A stretch of 64,000 nt of DNA. Source: Litsea cubeba. Its lineage: Eukaryota > Streptophyta > Magnoliopsida > Laurales > Lauraceae. Position numbers and translations under genes: made by a program. The stretch spans positions 80,963,963 through 81,027,962 of the forward strand of contig CM022946.1 in the NCBI GenBank assembly GCA_012931725.1. The letters run 5' to 3'. This document shows positions 21,675-33,069 of the stretch, one piece after another. How positions within the stretch are numbered: the stretch's first letter is position 1; each line of letters starts with the position of its first letter. Below the pieces are notes generated by a model that did not search any database, was not told where the DNA came from, and was given only the letters and a program-made list of their open reading frames with translations.

Positions 21675-22541
21675 GATGACCATTGCCGGTCTGATCAACC
21701 ACCTTGGTCCTTAAATCTTGTACCAGCATTGGATTGGTAAATACGTACGTGCTTACTTGCTTATTTAGCCCGTCCCGTTGCGGGATTCGTGTGTGGTCCT
21801 CGGTTACACTGAGCTACTACATTTTACGATAGTGTCTCCCTTCACCATGTGTGATGGAGAATCTTGAGTGCTCACTTCGTGTGACGGAGAATGTAGCTAC
21901 ATGTGGTTGCCAAGGTATTGTTTTCGAATGCTTTGTTTCATGCAGTTTCTCTTTATTGTACATGTCATTTATTAATTTCAAAACTATTGATTTATAGCCT
22001 GATTGTACTTCATTCTTTTGCCTGCCAGACAGTCGTGTATGACCTTTTCGTTTTGGTGCTCAGATCCAGGTGTCGGTGCCCTTGAGGAGGAGCACGAGGA
22101 AGTGGCTGTAGAATAGCCAGTTGAACGAGAGTGGCAACCCAACAATGTCTTTCAGATGTCGGGTTAGGTCTTGAGACGCGAAACATTTTGGGAATTGTTC
22201 TATTATCTTTTGGGAATTTGTTATTAGCCTTTGTTGGATGTCTTTTGGAAATGTAAAACTTAACTTTATGTATGGAGTGTTGTTCAACTTGAAAATTTAA
22301 TTATGGGTATGCTAGTTATGTTTCTCCCTCTGACATGAGTTCTCTTATACTCTATCTTATATGTGTTGTCACTTATGTGTTTGTTACACGCTTCCGCAAG
22401 TCAATTTTTATGTGTGAATGTGAAGTGATTCGAATGTGTGGAATCCTCACCGCGGGAACTTGTGGGAAACCAAAGGAAAAAATTAAATATTACGTCGCGG
22501 CGCCGGCTCGGGGCTCCGGGTCCCAGTCTGGGGGCGTGGCA
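21675..22541 (+). repeat. Solo LTR S, right part
   Basis: Continuation of LTR S after element T. It holds the acceptor-like TTTTGGTGCTCAG and acidic frame at 22064-22116, a probable polyadenylation region near 22150-22300, and the terminal GGGGGCGTGGCA. The CAAAG target duplication follows at 22542-22546. Confidence 0.85.
22064..22116 (+). CDS. Short acidic reading frame inside LTR S
   Basis: After TTTTGGTGCTCAG a 17-codon frame reads DPGVGALEEEHEEVAVE-stop. Its position before the LTR 3' end, the acceptor-like site and the acidic composition parallel the frame in the LTR of T, although the two LTRs are otherwise well diverged. It is very short, so chance cannot be excluded. Confidence 0.25.
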
Positions 22542-22546
22542 CAAAG
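22542..22546. repeat. Target site duplication CAAAG, right (solo LTR S)
   Basis: Matches 8183-8187. Confidence 0.9.
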
Positions 22547-23165
22547 GCCATATAAGGAAGACTTGGGAGAGCATCAAAAGAATATCCGATCCAGTGCAAA
22601 AAGGCCCAGAAACTCTACCATTTTTTAAACTCTCTCCTCCTTCATCAAAAAGGTGAGAATCAGGCAGTAGTGGATGATTTTCCTTGGACCTAGGCGACAA
22701 CTTTTGAAAGGTAGCCTTTGTTCTTGTCACCATAGAGGAAGGACAGAGTTTGTCTATGCTGTTTTGAAGCAAACTTCTCTATTCTTCCTAAATAATGGTG
22801 ATGAATTACAAAGACTGACAGAAGAAGCTGAAATTGTAGACTTCTCCAACTCTGTTTCCAGTGAACTCTTGAAGACAGGAGACTCCCCTTCTCTCCCATC
22901 AATGTAGATTTCCATTGTTTTCATCTCCTAAGCCTGACGAAAGGGTTGTATAAAAAATTATAAACAACCTGCACTCGAAAGGTGAAGCAACAAAGAACCC
23001 ACATAAACAAAAGTGGAGATGACTCTTTTGGCGTGAGCAAACATTCGTGGGAGTCATCCTCACATCTTTCTGTAACGTTCAAAGGATGAAATAAAAGGAG
23101 TTTCTACACCAGAGCCTTCATTTTACCCTTTCCCCTTTCCTCCCTTCTTTTGGGCGAAATAGAAG
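22547..23165 (+). repeat. LTR Y, right part
   Basis: The LTR continues after S with a CCATATAAGG motif (22549-22558), which may be its TATA region, and ends just before TTGGCGCCGCC. The segment contains no gene-like frame. The 3' boundary is set by the PBS, not by a clear CA. Confidence 0.55.
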
Positions 23166-23167
23166 AT

Positions 23168-23185
23168 TGGCGCCGCCTGTGGGAA
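23168..23185 (+). other. Primer-binding site of element Y
   Basis: TGGCGCCGCCTGTGGGAA is the same type of site as those of M1 (41206-41223) and M2 (54252-54269). It marks Y as the 5' end of a plus-strand gypsy element, probably Tat-lineage. Confidence 0.75.
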
Positions 23186-24238
23186 GTCATTACATGCTAT
23201 CAGTAGTGCTTCGTTGATTGAAATGCTTGGGAAGAGCTTGAAGAGAGTCCCTTAGTTGCTGTTGTTCTAAACAAACAAAAAAAAGAGAGAAAACAAACGA
23301 AGAGTTCCTCAGTTGCTGTTGTTCTAGAAAAAAAGGAAGAAAGTTGCTACTATTATAAAAAGAAGAAGAGAATAATAGATCAGAGGAAAAGCTAACAGAG
23401 ACGAAATGGAGAAAATGCATAGCACCAAGTGGCCAATGCAGAAAGAATATGGCGGCCATAGAAATTGGTGTTGGCCGGTCATTCTTACTCTACTACGCTC
23501 ATTTGTCAGGCGGCCAATGCAGATGAGACATGACGACCATAAACTATGGAGTCAGCCGTCCGTCCACGCCCTGTTGCACATCTAGCGCCTGTCATAATGA
23601 ACAGCTCGTTATGACCGGCTAATGTCAGTAAAGTTATTACATCCCAAAGAGGCCATAGCGATTGACTAAGTCTTGTGGCCGGTGGATTGTACACTGAAGA
23701 CATCAAATGCTATACGACCATGAGGTGCAAAAGCAGTGCGGTCACCTTGGAGTGCTTGACACTCAGCGGCCTATGCCAGCAACCTTCATCGGCCAGCACC
23801 AGCTGCCTTCACCGGGCAGTCCATAGGAAAAGTGGCCGCTGGACTTTTTTTTGCATTTTTCTTCTCTTAGATGTTCTATCATGAAATTCTAAGCCTTTAT
23901 GCTAATTGGATGCTCATTGTACAGAACCTAGGACTCTCCTAAATGGTACCAAATGGAGAATTGGAAAATTGTGACATGAATTGAATATGTCACAAATAAT
24001 ATGGCTAATAAGATTCTTCCTTGTGAAGTTGTCTCTATTTATAAGTCCATAATGATTAATCTATAAAGTCAGTTTCCTTTGGTCGGTAGCGAGCATTTAC
24101 TGCCCTACTTATGGCCTACGAAACTTGATGAGATCCTATTTAATCAGCTCATTGGTGTATGTCGGTCAAAAGCCAAATACATCACCATGAATATGATTGG
24201 ATCACAAATCATTTTCTCACCCTTTTTTAAGGGCTATG
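23186..24238 (+). other. Leader/internal fragment of element Y, no gene recognised
   Basis: About 1.05 kb follows the PBS. It contains an imperfect repeat of a TTGCTGTTGTTCTA-containing stretch (23258-23340) and several GGCCGG-containing stretches (23470-23840), but no Gag or Pol motif. It is interpreted as 5' untranslated sequence of Y, truncated where LTR fragment S2 begins. Confidence 0.4.
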
Positions 24239-24961
24239 TGTGAGAACCCGACCCCCAATTTTCTGGTTTTTTGTTGATTTAATTATGGATTAGTTTTCTA
24301 AGTGGGATTAGTGGTTGTTTAGTTAAGTTGGTAAGTTAGAATGACTTTTCATTAGCTTTGGGAAGTTTTTAGAGCCAGTGAACCTAGATGGTGACCGTAG
24401 TGTCCCATTTGTTTTGCGTGGTCAACATAGGGAGGTTCTTGGTGATCCTAGAAATTCCCATTTCAGCTTCGTTTGAAAATCTCATTGTTCTCTACAACTT
24501 TCGTGTTCACTCCGTGCCCATTCGAAGCTCCGAAAATCAATTTTTTCAGCCCTGGGTGCAAAATCGGTCTTTTCACATTAAATCTGGACCCAAATTTTGA
24601 GATCTCAGAACCATGCCAAAATTATACTTTTCGAGAATTAGATTTTATGAGAAACATTTTTCTCTTCTTCGGCGATCGCATTCGGGGCCCAGAAATTGAT
24701 GTTTTACCCTTGACAAGTTTTAAGTATGGTGGGGCCCACATCCACACATTATAAAAAGGGCAACCCTCCTCTCTTTCTCCCTCAATTGTTGCAGCCCAAG
24801 GGGGAGCTTTGTAACTGAGATTGGAGCTCCCTCCTCCTTGTTTTCTTCTCCCATTCATGGAGAAACTCTTGTCAAATGGAGATTGGAGCTCACCATTTCC
24901 TTCTCCTCATCTCAAGATCTCTTTGGACTTCTTTCTTGTGCAAATTGTTAGTTTATATGGA
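24239..24961 (+). repeat. Chromovirus-type LTR fragment S2
   Basis: It begins TGTGAGAACCCGACC and shares with LTRs S and T the order TTTGGGAA...GAGCC, CCATTCGAAGCTCCG, GTGGGGCCCACA, a TATA box (TTATAAAAAGG near 24750) and a T/C-rich leader with GAGAAACTC. It is cut at about 24961, where foldback copy P2 begins. No 3' end or target duplication is visible. Confidence 0.65.
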
Positions 24962-25636
24962 CTCAATCCAGTAGATGATATAATAAATTGATTAATTTAT
25001 TTATTTATCAATATATTCATGGTTTCCTTTCATGAGATGAATTGTGTTTTATTATATACTTGCACATAACCAATATGAATGACATGATGGTTCATGAGAT
25101 GAATCGGAATCCACAAGTATACTCGATGTAATACATGTGTATGGATGAGATCCACATACGGGAGACATTTATAGCAAATCTTATACTTAAATATCTTCAC
25201 AACCGGTGATGAGATTGGACATCTCATCTGACAAGGTTGCAACACTTTGATCACTATGAGATAGTGTGATTTGTCTCGCTTATCAGAATATAAGATTCTG
25301 GGTCATAGTGCTGGTATATTGGATGTATTGAAGGACCATGAGAGGCACCTTATGAATACTGACTTTACTTTAAGGTCTGCTCTCATAATTCTCTAGCAAT
25401 AGGCTCTCAATTCTGAGACATTAATGAACTCAAGTTTCTATCTATTCATTTGCTTTAAGTCACCAATGAGTGAGGCAAATTGTAGGTCAACACCTCGGTG
25501 ATTTGGGTACGTGGTAGTAGGACTGAGGGAACATTCAATGGTCAAGATGGAATTTATCTTGTTTATCCCCTTTGTCAATTAATGGATTTATCATTGGTAA
25601 GTGTGCATCTATTCCAATTAAGAGTTAATTAGATAG
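24962..25636. mobile_element. Foldback element P2, one arm only
   Basis: This is about 80 percent similar by eye to the left arm of P1 and to the complement of its right arm. It includes the outer segment that P1 lacks on its left: CCAGTAGATG, a TTTATTTATTTAT stretch, then TTTCATGAGATGAATTGTG. It ends abruptly at AATTAGATAG where the E LTR begins. The centre and the second arm are not in the window. Confidence 0.75.
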
Positions 25637-25906
25637 TGTTGACACCAAAAATGTCCCTATGCCTCTTCAACCTCAAGAAGGCTACATGAAGTCCTAGCCT
25701 ACCACAAATGAGCGATGTTACTTCTCAAGAAATGAAATTTTGTCAGAATAAAAAAAAACTGCAAGATCCTTTAAGAAAGCCAGGAGAAGAGTACACAAGA
25801 AGTTTCAGGCCATTTCAAAATCATTTGGCCTAACTTAACTCCTCCACAAGCTAAACAAGAGCTCCCAGCGGTGACAGCGTCGAAGACATCAAATCTTCGA
25901 TCAGAG

Positions 25907-26086
25907 CCTATGGATGGTCTCAAAATACCTCCAAAGGGTTCCACGTCAAGTTCCAAGTCAAACCGACAACGTTTGACCCTACATCAACCCTCAAACCCTA
26001 TGGATGGTCTCAAAATACCTCCAAAGGGTTCCACGTCAAGTTCCAAGTCAAACCGACAACGTTTGACCCTACATCAACCCTCAAAC
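25907..26086 (+). repeat. 90-bp tandem duplication in E LTR copy A
   Basis: CCTATGGATGGTCTCAAAAT starts at 25907 and again at 25997. The two 90-bp copies are the same except near the ends. Other E copies have this segment once. Confidence 0.95.
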
Positions 26087-27514
26087 AACTAAATCAAGCC
26101 TCTCGGTGGCGAGAACCACCGAAGCCATCACTTATCAAACAGAGCACATGGGCGGCTTCAACATGCTTACAAAGGGCTACACATCAAGTTTCAGTTCATT
26201 TTGACAACATTTGACCAGACTTTGACCCTCGGAAGCCAAATCAGGCCTCTCGACAGTGAATCTCCATGGGACCATGGTTTCAAAGACAGAGCCTATGGAT
26301 CACCTCAAAATGACTGCAATAGGTTCCCTGTCAAATTTTAGGTCAATCGGACATCGGTTGACCGCACATCAAAGCGCGACATCTTCCTCGCGACAGAACC
26401 AAGTCTACTGGCGACATGACCCCATAAGGCTTCAAAATTTAAAAAAAACTTGTGTTGTCTTATTTATTGATCAAGAGGCTTCACCTCAAATTTCAGGTCA
26501 TTCCGACATCGTTTGACCCAGTTTCGGCTTCTGACGGAAAATCAGCAGCTCTACGGAACAAAGTCTTCGGCTTTCATGGAAAATTGGAAACTTTGCACCC
26601 CAAATTGCAAGGATTCTCATCAAGTTTTCTATAGAGAAATCAGGGCGGCAAATGTGCCAAAATGTCAGGAAAAATACTGAAGAAAGAAGAAATAGAAAAA
26701 ATTGCGGAACAATCACAAACCGGTGACAAAAGGGGAAAAATCCCCCAAGGGTTGCAACCCGCAACCCTAGCCCAGGATCGCAGCCTGCGACCTTGGCCCA
26801 TGGTCACCGGCAACCCTGCACATGGTCGCCAGCGACCATGGAGATCCGATTCGCCGGATTTGCCCTGAAAGACCGGTTTTCCGTCCCTTTTCATTTTTTT
26901 AAGCTTCCGGCTCCTGTGATTTTCCCAAATTCAGACTTCTGAGGCACCAAATCCATCGACATCCATCAAAAATCACGGGTCCATCTTGAAAGAGTATCGA
27001 AATCATCATTGATCGCCAATCGGTAAACCAAAAAGTGTACTTTCTACCCGACCGATCAAGAAATCGACATGACAGATATCACCGGCCCGCTGTTAGCAAT
27101 CAGTGTCTGAAATTACATGGTCATCCGATGTCGATCAGCATGAAGATCCATCGATGATCATCTCCAGAAGAATCCCAAAAGACGCGGCACGGCCCGTGAC
27201 TCTTCAACTGCTCAGCGACCACTTAATGCAGTTAATTGACTAGCTTTATTGCAGTCATTAATTCATTACTTTGGACGGCCCAATCAGAAGCAAGCATTCG
27301 GGAGTTACAACTCAAAGGTTTCGTGGCATTCAAACCATGAAACTCCTCTCATCATTGAGATTAATGGCGATTAAATGCCCTTAATCTCCACTAGCCAATT
27401 AGAAGCCAAGAAAAAGGAGTTACAAAATAAAGAAATAAATCTTGTAACTCCTCCCATTATGCGGCTTAATGACAATTAAAGCCCATAAACTCTCCTAAAT
27501 GGCTACCAAAGGCA

Positions 27515-27522
27515 TATAAATA
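27515..27522 (+). promoter_or_regulatory. TATA box of E LTR copy A
   Basis: TATAAATA in the conserved context GGCATATAAATAGGAGAGC. Confidence 0.7.
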
Positions 27523-27658
27523 GGAGAGCATCATTCCGGATAGAGTTCGGAAAATCCGAAAATCCAGATAAAAAAAGGCATCAGAAATCTAAGAGAAAGA
27601 AAGAGAGAAAACTCTGCTGAAGTTCTACACCGACCAACACTACAAGGTAACAAAAGTC

Positions 27659-27689
27659 CCTTGGGGGGTTACCCCCCCCCCCCCCAAGG
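27659..27689 (+). repeat. G-run/C-run palindrome in E LTR copy A
   Basis: CCTTGGGGGG, TTA, then a run of C bases and CCAAGG. Same position relative to the TATA box as in the other copies. Confidence 0.7.
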
Positions 27690-28022
27690 TCCTTGCCTTC
27701 TCCTTCAGCCTCCATTGGCTTAGACATGGCTTTTCAGCCCGTCTACTTAGCTTTTTATTGGACATAGGACCTCCTCTTGGTCTTTGTCCTCTAAAAATAT
27801 GAGGTTATAGCCAAGCCAAGCGAATCAAAAGCATCCTCTGTTCTCATCTGCATGGATGATGGCGAAGTCAACATATGGCTTGCGACCGTCAATCTGAACA
27901 AGTCCCCTACAATCTCCTGAGAAGTTAGATCCTCATTTTCTTGCTTTTCATTGAAGTTTGTATTTTTCTAAAATAGACAAAAAAATCACAACTCTTGTCT
28001 TTCATTATTGATAAGAATTATA

Positions 28023-28105
28023 AATCGGCTATAGATGCCAAAAATCGGCTATAAATGCCAAAAACTCGGCTATAAACGCTTAAAATCGTCTATAAATGCT
28101 AAAAA
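28023..28105 (+). repeat. Short tandem repeats in E LTR copy A
   Basis: Four units like ATCGGCTATAAATGCCAAAA, as in the other E LTRs. Confidence 0.85.
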
Positions 28106-28415
28106 TCGCCTTTCACGGCAAACATTGCCTTTTACGGCAAAACAAATGAAATCATCTTTTACGGCGTTTCAAAAACTTTTCTCTTTTCTTAAATATATGT
28201 GCAATAGAAACTTGAAACAAGTTGATTTCATTTTTACTTACGAAGGTCGATCTCCGGATCATCACTTACAATTCCTAGTAAAAATAGAAAGTCTGGCACA
28301 CCCACCTAAAAAAATGTTGATGCTCGCTTTGCCCTCCTAGCGCGAAAGGGTTGGAACAAACAAACTTTAATGTCTGCCGACCTCGGTAAGCGCCGAGCAA
28401 AAGCGCGGTCCATCA

Positions 28416-30008
28416 AGCGTCTCCAGGACAAGTAGACATTCAGAAGAATCTCCTGCCCCTTCAAGCCAAGGACGGCGGAGTGATCCTTCCTCAAGCTCTT
28501 CATCAAAAAGAATGAGCCTCAGTTCAGTCACCAGGATAATTTCTTCGTTCGAGTTCGGAGGGATGAATGTCCTGGCTATAAATTCTGAGCCACCACCTCG
28601 CAATCCACCTGAAGATGATGCGCTCACACGCATCCAGCAGTTGGAACAAGGCCACCAGATGATTGAAACACTGATGGAAAACCTTCTCATCGCCTTCCAA
28701 AATCAGGCGAACAATGAACCTCCTCCGAATCATCATGATAATGAGGAAAATGGAGAAGAAAATGAGTCAAGCTCCCTCACCAAAAAGGACGTAGACAGTA
28801 TCCTCGTAAAAGCTAAAGAAGAGGATATACTCAAGGAGCATGGGATCAAGCCACCATATCTCTTATGGATGGACTCGGTCCCGTTTCCCACAAAATTCAG
28901 GCATCCTACTCTCCAAACATATACGAGGAAAAGATCAGCCAGACAACACGTCATCCACTTCAAAATCCCGACGGGAGCTATTGCAGATCAAGATGCCCTC
29001 AAGATCCGCCTCTTTGCGAGTACCCTAAAAGGTACAGCCTTTGATTGGAACTCCACTCTTCTAGAGGACTCCATCCAAAATTGGGCCATGCTAGAGACAC
29101 GCTTCCTGACTCCCTTCAAAGATGACGATCATCCCGCTACTATGGCTCAGCTCTGCAGCCTAAAACAGGGGGAGAATGAGTCAACATACGACTTCATTCA
29201 CAAGTGGAAAGCAATGGCGTACAAATGCTTTGATGTACTGCCACAAGCGTCGCTGGTCAACATCTGCCGAAACAACATGAGAGCTAGAATCCGCTCCATG
29301 ATCATCGGCAACAAATCAAAGAACCTGTGAGAACTCCTAGAAGCTTCCATGGAGACTGAAATAGTGATCAAAGACCTCAACAATCAGAAATCATCAAGAA
29401 AAGAGCCAACCGCCATTGCAACCACAAAGCCAAAGAAAAAAGAGCTCCTCAATGTGCAAACAAGTCAGCTCCTCGGAAACCAAAGAAAGCTGAAAACAAA
29501 GCTACAGGTAAGAGACCTGAACTCTCAGATGCCTTCAAAGAGCGAGTAGAAAAGAAATACCCGTTCGATGAAGATGTTGATGAAATCTTCGGGGCTCTCG
29601 TGGCAAACGACAAGCTCACCTTACATGAACCCAAAAGATCAGGAATTGTTGACAAAACCAACGATCCTCGGTACTGTCCATACCACCAGATGATCTCGCA
29701 TCCTCTCAATCAATGCTTCATTGTGAGAGAGAATATAAATGAGATGTGGAAAAACGGAGTCATCTCCTTTGACAAAACTATGGGTTTGCCTCCGTCAACA
29801 TGGTGTCATGTTTACAAACACCAAAACCGCCAAAGAAGAAGATCACTACTTCATTCAAGGTGATAAAAAGAACTCAAACGTCCGAAGTCCTGGTTCCCTA
29901 CCCAACACCAGACGGACAACCCATATGGGTACATCCCGATCTCCTAGAAGATGAAAACTGGGAGGTCATGAAAACAATGCCAACAACTAAACAGCAAAGG
30001 CAAGCTAG
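28416..30008 (+). pseudogene. ORF1-gag fusion remnant of E family
   Basis: Translation starts in the tail of ORF1 (Ser/Arg-rich, SSSSSKRM) and reads without a stop into Gag from 28527, because TCA stands where the 57567 copy has TAA. Gag has an N-terminal coiled-coil-like stretch (IQQLEQGHQMIETLMENL), the capsid core (AFDWNSTLL, FKDDDHPATMAQLCSLKQGENESTYDF split here), a TGA at 29328-29330, a frameshift near 29500, and a zinc-type motif YCPYHQMISHPLNQC. Gag packages element RNA into virus-like particles. Internal sequence stops at 30008 against the next LTR, so pol is wholly missing. Confidence 0.85.
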
Positions 30009-31748
30009 TGTTGACACCAAAAATGTCACTTTGCCTCATCAACATTAAGAAAGCTACATGAAGTCCTAAAATACCACAAATAGGCAATGCTACTTCTCAA
30101 AAAAATCAAATCTTGTCAGAATCAAACAAAAATTGCAAGATCCTTCACGAAAGCTAATAGAGGAGTACACAAGAAGTCTCGGGCCATTTGAAAATCATTT
30201 CGCCTAACTTCGCTCCTCCGACAGCTAAATAGGAGATCTTGACGGCGACAGCATCGAAGACACCAAATCTTCGATCAGAGCCTGTGGATGATCTCAAAAT
30301 ACATCCAAAAGGCTCCACGTCAAGTTCCAAGTCAAACCGACAACGTTTGACCCTACATCAACCCTCAAATAGCTAAATCAAGCCTCTTGGCGGCGAGAAC
30401 CACCGATGCTATCACTCATCAAACAGAGCACATGGGCGGCTTCAATATGCTTACAAAGGGCTACACGTCATGTTTTAGGTCATTTCGACAACATTTGACC
30501 AGACTTTGACTCTCTGAAGCCAAATCAGGCCTCTCGGCGGCAAAGCTCCCCGGGATCATGGTTTCCAAGATAGAGCTTGTGGATCATCTCAAAATGACTC
30601 CAATAGGTTCCCTGTCAAATTTCAAGTCAATCGGACATCGGTTGACCGTACATCAAGCTGCGACATCTCCCTCGCGACAAAATCAAGTCTACTGGCGACA
30701 GGACCCCATACGGCTTCAAAACTCAAAGAAAGGCCTATGGTTGGTCTTATTTATTGCTCAGGAGGCTTCACCTCAAATTTTAGGTCATTTCGATATCGTT
30801 TGACCCAGTTTCAGCTTCTGATGGAAAATCGGCAGCTCTATGCGACAAAGTCTTCGACTTTTCCAGAAAATTGGAAACTTTGCACTCCTAAAAGAAAGGA
30901 TTCTCGTCAAGTTTTCTACAGGTAAATCAGGTCAACAAATGTGAAAAAATATCAAGAAAAATACAGAAGAAAAAAGAATTGGAAAAGACCTCAAAACGGC
31001 CGCGAAACGGGACCAAAAGGGGAAAAATCCCCCAGGGTCGCAGCCCGCGACCCTAGCCCATGGTCGCCGGCGACCCTGTGCGTGGTCGCCGGCGACCATG
31101 GAGCTCCGGGTCTCCGGATTTCCCCTTGAAAGGCCCATTTTCATCTTTTTTTTTGCTTTTCGAAGAGTCCAATTCCTGTGGCTTTCTACAATCCATACTT
31201 TTGAGGCACCAAATCCTTCAGCATCCGTCAAAATCACGTGTCCGTCTTCAAGAGTATCAAAATCAACATCGATCGCCAATCGGTCAACCAAAAAAGTGTG
31301 CTTTCTACCCGACCGATCGACAAATCGACAGGACAGATGGCACCGACCCGCTGTTGGCAATCAATGCCTGAAGTTACATGGTCATCCGATGTCGATCTAC
31401 ATGAAGATACATCGATGATCATCGCCACAAGAATCCCAAAAGACGCGGCTTGGCCCGCGACTCTTCAACTGCTCGGCGACCACTTAATGCAATTAATTGG
31501 CTAGCTTTATTGCAGTCATTAATTCATTTCTTTGGACGACTCAATCAGATGTAAGCATCCAAGAGTTACAAGTCAATTGATTCATAGCATTTAACCCATG
31601 AAACTCCGCCCATCATGCCTCCATCGGCCAATCAGAAGCCAAGGTCCAGGTGTTACGAAATAAAGGAATTAAACCTTGTAACTCCTCCCTTAATGCGGCT
31701 TAAATGTGATTAAAGCCCATAAACCCTCCTAAATGGCTACCAAGAGCC

Positions 31749-31756
31749 TATAAATA
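31749..31756 (+). promoter_or_regulatory. TATA box, first pass of LTR copy B
   Basis: TATAAATA in GCCTATAAATAGGAAAGC. Confidence 0.65.
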
Positions 31757-32872
31757 GGAAAGCTTTCCAAGAAGAATGAGCATTGGAAATCCAGAAGAAT
31801 ACAGACAGAAAATCTGAGAGAAAGAAAAAGAGAGAAAACTCTGCAAAAGTTCTGCACCGACCACCGCTACAAGGTGACAAAAGTCCATTTGGTTGTACCC
31901 CTCCTCCAAGGTCCTTGCCTTCTCCTTCTACCTCCAATGGCTAAGACGTGGCTTTTCAACCCATCTACTTAACTTTTTATTGGACATAGGACCTCCTCTT
32001 GGTCTTTGTCCTGTAAAAATCTGAAATTATAGCCAAGCCAAGCGAATCAAAAGCATAATCTGTTCTCATCTGCATGGATGATGGCGAAGTCCACACATGG
32101 CTTGCGACCGTCAATCTGAACGAGTCCTCCACAATCTCCTGAGAAGTTAGATCCTCCTTTTCTTGCTTTTCATTGTAGTTTGTCCTCCACAATCGCCGAC
32201 GACCATGGAGCCCGGATTCGCCGGGTTCGCCCCGGAAAGCCCATTTTTCACGATTCAAAGCTCCCAACTCCTGGGATTTTCCAAAATTCATACTTTTGGA
32301 CTGCCAAATCCTTTGACATCCATCAAAATCATGGGTCAATCATTAAGAGTATCAAAATCAACATTGATCGCCAACCGGTCAACCAAAAAAGTGTGCTTTC
32401 TACCCGACCGATCGAGAAATCGACAGGACAAATGGCGTCGATCCGCTCTTGGCAACCAACACCTGAAGTTACACGGTCATCCGATGTCGATCTACATGAA
32501 GATCCATCGATAATTATCGCCAGAAGAATCCAAAAAGACATGGCACGGCCCGCGACTCTTTCAACTGCTCGGCGACCACTTAATGCAATTAATTGGCTAG
32601 CTTTATTGCAGTTATTAATTCATTTCTTTGGACGGCCCAATCAGGAGCAAGCAAATGGGAGTTACAAGTCAAGAGATTCATGGCATTTAACCCATAAAAA
32701 TCCTCCTATCATGGCGATTAAAGGCGATTAAATGCCCTCAATCTCCTCAGGCCAATCAGAAGCCAAGAAAAAGGAGTTACAAAATAAAGGAATTAAACCC
32801 TGTAACTCCTCCCATTATGCGGCTTAATGACAATAAAAGCCCATAAACTCTCCTAAATGGCTACCAAGAGCC

Positions 32873-32880
32873 TATAAATA
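32873..32880 (+). promoter_or_regulatory. TATA box, second pass of LTR copy B
   Basis: TATAAATA in GCCTATAAATAGGAGAGC. Confidence 0.65.
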
Positions 32881-33046
32881 GGAGAGCACTCCAAAGAAAT
32901 CCAGATCGGAAAAAGATCATAAAAAATCAAACAACTCCTAGAGATCAAAATCAGATCAGCTTCCAAGCACAGAAAATCCAGAGAAAGAAAGAGAGAGAAC
33001 TTTGCGAAAGTTCTGCACCAGCCACTACTAGACGGTGACAAAAGTC

Positions 33047-33069
33047 CCTTGGGGGGGTACCCCCCAAGG
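33047..33069 (+). repeat. G/C palindrome in LTR copy B
   Basis: CCTTGGGGGGG, TA, CCCCCCAAGG: an almost perfect palindrome and the cleanest copy of this element-wide feature. Confidence 0.8.

Larger units (their letters stand above)
25637..28415 (+). repeat. E-family LTR, copy A
   Basis: TGTTGACACC to CGGTCCATCA, 2779 bp. The left flank is foldback P2. The right flank is not the PBS and leader but the 3' part of ORF1, so about 3.0 kb of leader has been deleted. Within it are a 90-bp exact-period duplication (25907-26086), a TATA box at 27515, the G/C palindrome at 27659-27689 and the short tandem array at 28023-28105. Confidence 0.9.

Noticed and set aside
22335..22907. Short plus- and minus-strand frames around the S/Y boundary
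   Set aside because: They cross the solo LTR boundary at 22541 and show no domain.
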